From assembly GCA_024679955.1 (NCBI GenBank), contig JAILCQ010000029.1, positions 1 to 64,000 on the forward strand: a stretch of DNA of 64,000 nucleotides. Reading direction: 5' to 3'. The stretch is from Bacillota bacterium. Lineage in GTDB: Bacteria; Bacillota; Dehalobacteriia; UBA4068. The notes below the pieces were generated by a model, which worked only from the letters and a program-made list of their open reading frames with translations, did not search any database and was not told the DNA's origin. Below, in pieces: positions 59,147 through 64,000 of this stretch. The translations under genes were made by a program, and so were the position numbers. The stretch's first letter is position 1, and every line of letters starts with the position of its first letter.

Positions 59147-61240
59147 ATGGCAACCGAGATCAAGCATGGACTATGCGGCATGTGCCGCAGTCAATGCGCC
59201 ATAACCGCTACGGTAACAGACGGCGTGATCCGGGAATTGGCGGCGGATACCGCCTCTCCCCGGGGCCGGCTATGCGCCCGGGGGGCTTTGGCCAAGTCCG
59301 TCATCTACGGCAAGGACAGATTGCTGCATCCGCTGATCCGCACCGGGGATAAGGGCGAGGGGAAATTCCGCGCCGCCGGCTGGGATGAGGCATTGGACCA
59401 TGCGGCCCAAGGCTTCCGGCATATCCTGGAGGACGGCGGCCCCCGGGCTTTGGCCGCCTATTTCGGACAGGGGGTGCTGGAGGACACCATCACTATGGCC
59501 GGGGATCGTTTCTGGGACGCTTTGCATTCCCCCAACGGTATGAATTGCGGATCGATTTGCAATACCGTTTCCCGGCATATTGCGCCCATTACCACGCTGG
59601 GCATATCCGGCAGCAGTTTCAGCGCCGATCTGGAACATTGCCGGGCCGTCTTTGTCTGGGGAAAGAATACGGATACGGACGAAGGTACGAAATTTTATTC
59701 CCGTAGAATTCAAAAAGCCCAGCAACGCGGCGCCAAGCTGGTGGTGATCGACCCGCGGCAAACCGGCATCGGCGAAAAGGCCGATTTATGGGTCCCGGTG
59801 TTGCCGGGCAGCGACGGCGCTTTGGCCCTGGCCATGCTGAAATACACGGTGGAAAACCGGGCCTATGACCAAAAGATCGTGGCAGACCATACCAAGGATT
59901 TTGATAAACTGGCGGCTTACCTGCGGGGGCTGGACACGGCGGATCTTTTGCGCCGCTGCCGGATTCCGGAGCAGATGTTCCGCCAATTGATGGATATCTT
60001 TCTCTCCTCGGAAAAGATCCCCCTGATCTCCTATACCGGTTTGGAATATCAGCTAAGCGGCGTACAAAGCATTCGCGCCATCTTTTTGCTGTGGGCCATC
60101 ACCGGCAAAGTGGATGTGGAAGGCGGCCTGTATATCGACGAGCAGGCCATAGAAACCTGGCGGCCCTATGCCGTCGATCCCGCCGGTCCGCCGCTGGGCG
60201 CGGAAGATTTTCCCGTATTCGCCGCCTTTACCGGCAAAGGGCAGTTTTCCCGCTTCCCGCAAGCGGTGTTGGAACAAAAACCCTATGGGGTGCAGGGCCT
60301 GCTGCTTTGCGGCGGTTCGCCGCTGCTTTCCTATCCGGATAGCCGCTGTTGGCGGGAAGCCTATGGCAAATTGCGCTATATGATCGTTTTGGAGCGCTAT
60401 ATGACGGAGGACGCCAAATACGCCGATGTGATTTTTCCGGCGGCCACCTGGTACGAAAACGCCTCGGCCTATTTCTTCAAGGGCCAATGCCAGCTGCGCT
60501 ATCCCTTGATCGAACCCCTGGGAGAAGCCAAAAACGACGTGTTTATTCTGCAGAATCTGGCGGAACGGTTGGGCTTCGGCGACGCGCTGCCCAAAAACGA
60601 CCGGGAGCTGCATCTGTGGGCCCTGGGAGGCGATGCTTCGCTGTTGGAAAAGCTGAACGCCGCCGGCGGGCCGGTATATTTGCGGCAGCCGCCGCCCCGG
60701 CAATACCGGAAATATGAAAACGGATTATTGCGCAAAGATGGGAAGCCGGGCTTTCCCACGGAATCCGGCAAAATCGAGCCCTATGCCGCCTTGTTTGAAA
60801 AATACGGCTATGATCCATTGCCGGAATACCGGGATATACGGGATTTGCCCGGCATGGATGAACAATACTATCCGCTGCTGTTGACCTCCGGTTCCCGTGG
60901 CAAGGTGCGCATCGGCACTTTTGGTCAAAACATTCCGGAAATGGCCGCCTACGACCCCTATCCGGTTGTGGAGATCAGCGCGGCCGACGCCGCGCAGTAT
61001 CAGGTTTGCGACGGGGAGACCGTCTGCGTGATCAGCCCCTTCGGCCGCAAAAGCTTTACCGCCCGCATCGCGCCGATGGCCAAGGGGGCGATTCATATCC
61101 CTTTCGGCGGCGGCAGCTCTTTTATGAACGCCGCATGGGCCAATGGAAATGTCAACGATTTATGCAGCTTGGACTATACGGATCCCATTTCCGGCTTTGT
61201 CACCATCAAATCCGTGCCCTGCCGCATGGAAAAGCTATGA
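59147..61240 (+). CDS. Molybdopterin oxidoreductase catalytic subunit, substrate unknown
   Basis: A 697-residue protein of the bis-MGD/DMSO reductase superfamily. The N-terminal [4Fe-4S] cluster is bound by CGMCRSQC and RGRLCARG. The segment MNCGSICNTVSR near 135 is where the metal ligand should lie, and a Cys is available. Other supports are VWGKNTDTDEGTKF, IDPRQTGIGEKADLW and the C-terminal MopB cap with HIPFGGGSSFMNAAWANG. No Tat signal is seen, so it is probably cytoplasmic. No electron-transfer subunit adjoins it. GGGGAG precedes the ATG at 59147. Confidence 0.9.
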   Translation: MATEIKHGLCGMCRSQCAITATVTDGVIRELAADTASPRGRLCARGALAKSVIYGKDRLLHPLIRTGDKGEGKFRAAGWDEALDHAAQGFRHILEDGGPRALAAYFGQGVLEDTITMAGDRFWDALHSPNGMNCGSICNTVSRHIAPITTLGISGSSFSADLEHCRAVFVWGKNTDTDEGTKFYSRRIQKAQQRGAKLVVIDPRQTGIGEKADLWVPVLPGSDGALALAMLKYTVENRAYDQKIVADHTKDFDKLAAYLRGLDTADLLRRCRIPEQMFRQLMDIFLSSEKIPLISYTGLEYQLSGVQSIRAIFLLWAITGKVDVEGGLYIDEQAIETWRPYAVDPAGPPLGAEDFPVFAAFTGKGQFSRFPQAVLEQKPYGVQGLLLCGGSPLLSYPDSRCWREAYGKLRYMIVLERYMTEDAKYADVIFPAATWYENASAYFFKGQCQLRYPLIEPLGEAKNDVFILQNLAERLGFGDALPKNDRELHLWALGGDASLLEKLNAAGGPVYLRQPPPRQYRKYENGLLRKDGKPGFPTESGKIEPYAALFEKYGYDPLPEYRDIRDLPGMDEQYYPLLLTSGSRGKVRIGTFGQNIPEMAAYDPYPVVEISAADAAQYQVCDGETVCVISPFGRKSFTARIAPMAKGAIHIPFGGGSSFMNAAWANGNVNDLCSLDYTDPISGFVTIKSVPCRMEKL

Positions 61241-61292
61241 CGGCTGCCGTCTGACGCCTGCGGGATTGGACAAAAGCCAGTGCTAATAAACA

Positions 61293-61328
61293 AAAAGAGT
61301 CGATCGCAAACAAACGATCGACTCTTTT
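61293..61328 (+). terminator. Terminator of the molybdoenzyme gene
   Basis: AAAAGAGTCGATCG and CGATCGACTCTTTT form a perfect 14-bp stem with an 8-nt loop. Confidence 0.85.
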
Positions 61329-61356
61329 GGGGCACCCTCCGTAAGGAAGGTGCCCC
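61329..61356. repeat. Inverted repeat at the backbone/insert boundary
   Basis: GGGGCACC and GGTGCCCC lie 12 nt apart, directly after the terminator and about 60 nt before the recombinase remnant. It may be a second hairpin or part of a mobile element end. Confidence 0.5.
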
Positions 61357-61416
61357 AAGGTGGCTCTTGTATCTGAATTGAATGTTGTTTGATGTGGTAT
61401 CGGCGTGGCCCTATGG

Positions 61417-62030
61417 CTACGCCGGTATTTCTTTGCCCTGCGATTGTCCCGCAAGGCGTTTCTGGAACGCTTCTTCCATTTCCTCGGGGCTGAGTTCCCG
61501 GAGAATGCCGACGCCGCTGTAGTAGACGTCCACCACCTGGTATCGCTTTCCGTCGAGGTACTTCGGGGCATATACCACGATCCTGTCAATGAATTCGTGG
61601 ATCAGCTCCGGCGTCAGTTCCTTGATCTCGGTGAGCTGCTTCACCTTGGCAATGAACCGCTGCAGATTCTCCGTCTTGTCCGTCTCAGTCTCCAGATAGA
61701 CCTGCATTTCGGGGAGTGCGGCTTTCAGCTTCTGCTGTTCCTCCTCGTAAGCCATGGACAGGGTAGCGTAGCGGTCATCGGAGAGTTTGCCCTTGGCGTT
61801 GTCCTCGTAGAGCTTTTGGATCAGCCCATCGATTTCGGCGATACGGCGCTTGGATTTGTTCAGTTCCCAGCGCTTTTCGGCAAGCTCCTTCTTCTTGTCC
61901 TCGCTGTAGCATTCCATCTGCTTTCGAGCGAACTCTTTCTCGAAGATCTGCACGTTCTTGAGCACTCGCTGCATACTCTCCAGCACCAGCTCAAAAACGA
62001 CCTTTTCCCGGATGAAGTGCGCCGTGCAGC
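61417..62030 (-). pseudogene. C-terminal fragment of a large serine recombinase (DUF4368)
   Basis: Only the last 190 to 205 residues remain. The fragment includes SCTAHFIREKVVFELVLESMQR, a long coiled coil, and LTPELIHEFIDRIVVYAPKYLDGKRYQVVDVYY of the DUF4368 region, typical of TnpX/Tn4451-like recombinases. The catalytic N-terminal resolvase domain and the recombinase domain are absent, and the frame meets a stop just upstream. The fragment is therefore inactive; it marks an excised or deleted mobile element. Confidence 0.85.
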
Positions 62031-62299
62031 TTTCTGTAGCTTTTCGATAGACAGTTCACTGCCTTCGGCGGAAATCGTGTCCGTGCTCGCTTCGGCAGCC
62101 TTCTCTGACGTGCTTTCACTGCCGATTTGGTCTGCCGCTGAAGGATTGGAGGTAGTTGCCTCCGATGTGTTTGTTCCTACAGTTTCCGAGCTCTGTGTGC
62201 CGGATCCATTCGCGTTCAAAGCTCCTCCGCATCCGGTCAGCATGAGTGCCATCGATAGAATCATAATAGCGGCTGTTACCGCAAACAGGCTTTTTTCAT
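62030..62299 (-). pseudogene. Broken lipoprotein gene (N-terminal part only)
   Basis: A lipoprotein signal (SLFAVTAAIMILSMALMLTGCGG) is followed by a Ser/Thr/Glu-rich linker up to about codon 80, where the sequence runs into the recombinase remnant. The ATG at 62299 is followed by six A and is then out of frame with the signal peptide; seven A would give an in-frame MKKSLFAV start. So both ends are damaged. By position after VTC and DUF4956 genes it may be the remnant of a CotH- or carbohydrate-binding-type lipoprotein; that is inference. Confidence 0.7.
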
Positions 62300-62324
62300 A
62301 ATGTTTTCCTCACTTTCGTTTATA

Positions 62325-62996
62325 TTAAAGCTGATTTGTTTGTTCCGTGTAAGGCAAAATTGAGATTTCAAGATTGCCGTTTCTGGTACGAAGCTCATCT
62401 ATGAACGCTTTTTCTTCTTTAGGGTCCTTCATTTGAATCTTATAGGAGAGACGAAACATGCTGCCCATACCGGTGGTCTTTACGCCAACGCTTTCCGCCT
62501 TTTTCAGATAGAAATCGAATGCGTCGTCAAAAGCTCCGCTATACTCGAGTGTTTCCGGAATGGTGATCCGCAGAAGACGATCATCTGTTATGCCCTTATG
62601 CTCGAATATGTTAGCATAGCTGAGTATCAGGAATAAAACTGCCATGGCGAGAAGAATAATCACACCGTAAACGATATAACCCATACCGAAGGCGATGCCG
62701 GATCCCATGGCTACCAAAATGGCGGCAATTTCGTCTGCACTGCCCTGAGCTGAGCGGAAACGAATCAAGCCGAAGGCGCCGCCGATAGCAACTCCGGCGC
62801 CGATATTGCCGTTGACAAAGGTGATTACTGCGCTCACCACGAAAGGGATCAGTGCGCTGATGATGAAAAAACGCTTTGTAGAGCGGATGCGAAAACTCAT
62901 GATCCATGAAAAGACAAAGCCTGAAACAATCGCTGCGGCCGCCATAAGGAAAAACTGAGTCGGAGTAACTATAGCTGAATAAATAGAATCAAACAT
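62325..62996 (-). CDS. DUF4956 membrane protein
   Basis: A 223-residue protein. It has four hydrophobic segments in the first 135 residues, including the conserved GAGVAIGGAFGLIRFRSAQGSADEIAAIL motif of DUF4956. A soluble C-terminal domain of about 80 residues follows. These proteins are typically found next to VTC-domain proteins, as here, and may act in polyphosphate- or cell-surface-linked processes. AAAGGAC precedes the ATG. It starts about 15 nt after the VTC gene. Confidence 0.88.
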   Translation of the reverse strand: MFDSIYSAIVTPTQFFLMAAAAIVSGFVFSWIMSFRIRSTKRFFIISALIPFVVSAVITFVNGNIGAGVAIGGAFGLIRFRSAQGSADEIAAILVAMGSGIAFGMGYIVYGVIILLAMAVLFLILSYANIFEHKGITDDRLLRITIPETLEYSGAFDDAFDFYLKKAESVGVKTTGMGSMFRLSYKIQMKDPKEEKAFIDELRTRNGNLEISILPYTEQTNQL

Positions 62997-63011
62997 GTTG
63001 GTATTGTCCTT

Positions 63012-63746
63012 TCATGCGACACCGAACAATTTCGGTGCTGTGTATACAATCTTTCTTTCTTTCTGTTTAAGTAGTTCCCGTCGATATGCCTCTCCGTATT
63101 TTGAAAAACTGCTTTTATAGATTCTTCCATTGTTGAGAATTGAGGAGAGCCACAGCGGCATTGCCCCCTGTACTTTGACCTCCAGAATGCTCCATCCTGT
63201 GTCCAGGAGCGGAATCCCATCCATTGATTTGGTCAGCGATAAACCTTCCATCCGATAACGCGGTTTGTTGTCGATCGTCAGGCGTAAATCTCCGTCGGGT
63301 TCGAAGTATGCTGCTCGGTCATAGATAATGAGGCAGGTGGGGATAAGCGTCTTGTAATAGTCTCGGAAGTAGGTGAGCTCCTTTTGAATCTGTCCAGTTC
63401 CCAGCGTATCGTATCCGGAGAAGAATGAATCTACATCCATGATCGTGGACTGTATCCGGCGCTTATATACGACGCCGTCATATTTTCGCTTCAGCTCCAG
63501 ATAAACAGGGGACTTGTCGGTTGCGAGTCCGTAAGAGCGCAAACGAAGTTTTTCTTTGAATTTCGGCTTTTCAAGACTTTCACGAATCAGCCGTTCATCA
63601 GATGTGTCATAATATAGAGACGCGATCGATGTCAGTCCATACTCGTCGATCTGCATATACCCTTCAAGCTGTCGGTAAAGATAGTCCGTCTGTCTGGCGT
63701 TCAGCAGATATTTCATCTCATACCGCTGCATAACTGTAATTGCCAT
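63012..63746 (-). CDS. VTC domain-containing protein (polyphosphate polymerase-like)
   Basis: A 244-residue soluble protein with a VTC tunnel domain. It has QRYEMKYLLNARQTDYL, SLYYDTSDERLIRESL, KLRLRSYG, the basic LELKRKYDGVVYKRRI, and the late Glu/Lys LEVKVQGAMPLWL. In yeast the domain makes polyphosphate from ATP; bacterial members sit beside DUF4956 and lipoproteins. It is first in this minus-strand operon, and GGAGGCGAC precedes the ATG. The activity of the bacterial protein is not certain. Confidence 0.88.
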   Translation of the reverse strand: MAITVMQRYEMKYLLNARQTDYLYRQLEGYMQIDEYGLTSIASLYYDTSDERLIRESLEKPKFKEKLRLRSYGLATDKSPVYLELKRKYDGVVYKRRIQSTIMDVDSFFSGYDTLGTGQIQKELTYFRDYYKTLIPTCLIIYDRAAYFEPDGDLRLTIDNKPRYRMEGLSLTKSMDGIPLLDTGWSILEVKVQGAMPLWLSSILNNGRIYKSSFSKYGEAYRRELLKQKERKIVYTAPKLFGVA

Positions 63747-64000
63747 TGTTGTCGCCTCCTGTCTTTTGACGATTCAAGAATAGCCTGGAATGATTGAAAG
63801 AAAATTGAAGAATAATATATATTTTTACAAAATGAGTTTTGTGTTTTAATGAACATGAATAGATATGTGACATTAGAATTCAAGCATCTTTGAAATGATA
63901 TGGTTAAGAGGAATTAGCACTATAATGAAATTAGCGACGGGGATTGCTCCCCGCCGCTCATGACGCTCAAGTATATATTAGTTCCGCATTCACTATCTCC
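63747..64000. other. AT-rich upstream region of the VTC operon
   Basis: No gene is seen. It should contain the promoter of the VTC-DUF4956 operon. Near its far end GCGACGGGGA and TCCCCGCCGC (about 63930-63957) form an imperfect stem that may terminate a neighbouring gene beyond the window. Confidence 0.4.

Noticed and set aside
59147-61240. Selenocysteine in the molybdoenzyme
   Set aside because: There is no in-frame TGA; a Cys is available at the expected region.

Overview
The window looks like a chromosomal stretch of an anaerobic, spore-forming, amino-acid-fermenting member of the Bacillota. The reasons are a gerA/gerC/gerB germinant-receptor operon, a YerC/TrpR-type regulator, an FMN riboswitch in front of ribD-ribE-ribBA-ribH, two indolepyruvate:ferredoxin oxidoreductase loci with phenylacetate-CoA ligases, and an oxygen/NO-detoxifying flavodiiron protein. 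A spore-forming lineage such as the Negativicutes is possible, but nothing here proves it. Backbone genes are GC-rich. Two inserts, about 28.9-41.5 kb and 61.4-63.8 kb, are more AT-rich and use codons differently.

Layout. 1-139: right end of an IS3-family element. 0.2-3.6 kb: MFS and EamA transporters and a DegV protein. 3.7-14.4 kb, minus strand: arylacetate/2-oxoacid region with iorAB copy 1, a BCCT transporter, a phenylacetate-CoA ligase, then a second operon iorA2-iorB2-ligase behind a structured leader with an intrinsic terminator. 14.5-17.4 kb: flavodiiron protein fused to flavin reductase and rubredoxin behind a Fur-box-like site, then a methyltransferase. 17.5-19.5 kb: alpha-oxoamine synthase plus short-chain reductase, a possible sphingoid-base pair. 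19.8-28.5 kb: MgtC protein, autoregulated ECF sigma/anti-sigma pair, polA-mutM-coaE-lytic transglycosylase, TspO, type I Idi.

28.7-41.5 kb: a defence island just 3' of tRNA-Ser(CGA). It holds a minus-strand series HTH - TcmP-like - three-Cys radical SAM - hsdM - hsdS - hsdR - GIY-YIG nuclease, and a divergent series of a probable chimeric methylase remnant, an orphan S subunit with a repeat linker, and an FRG-domain protein. 41.7-53.0 kb: lipoprotein, ogt, germination operon, yerC, an orphan HisA-like gene with a methyltransferase, tyrS, ferredoxin-type aldo/keto reductase, purB and two overlapping tiny genes. 53.2-61.3 kb: acyl-CoA synthetase behind a second attenuator-like leader, riboflavin operon, molybdopterin oxidoreductase. 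61.4-64 kb: serine-recombinase remnant joined to a broken lipoprotein gene, then DUF4956 and VTC-domain genes.

The items that most deserve follow-up are the HTH-TcmP-radical SAM module, the structured leaders at 14.2-14.4 kb and 53.2-53.35 kb, the FprA-Hrb-like fusion, and the sphingoid-base-like gene pair. All family assignments come from reading motifs by eye; no database search was run.
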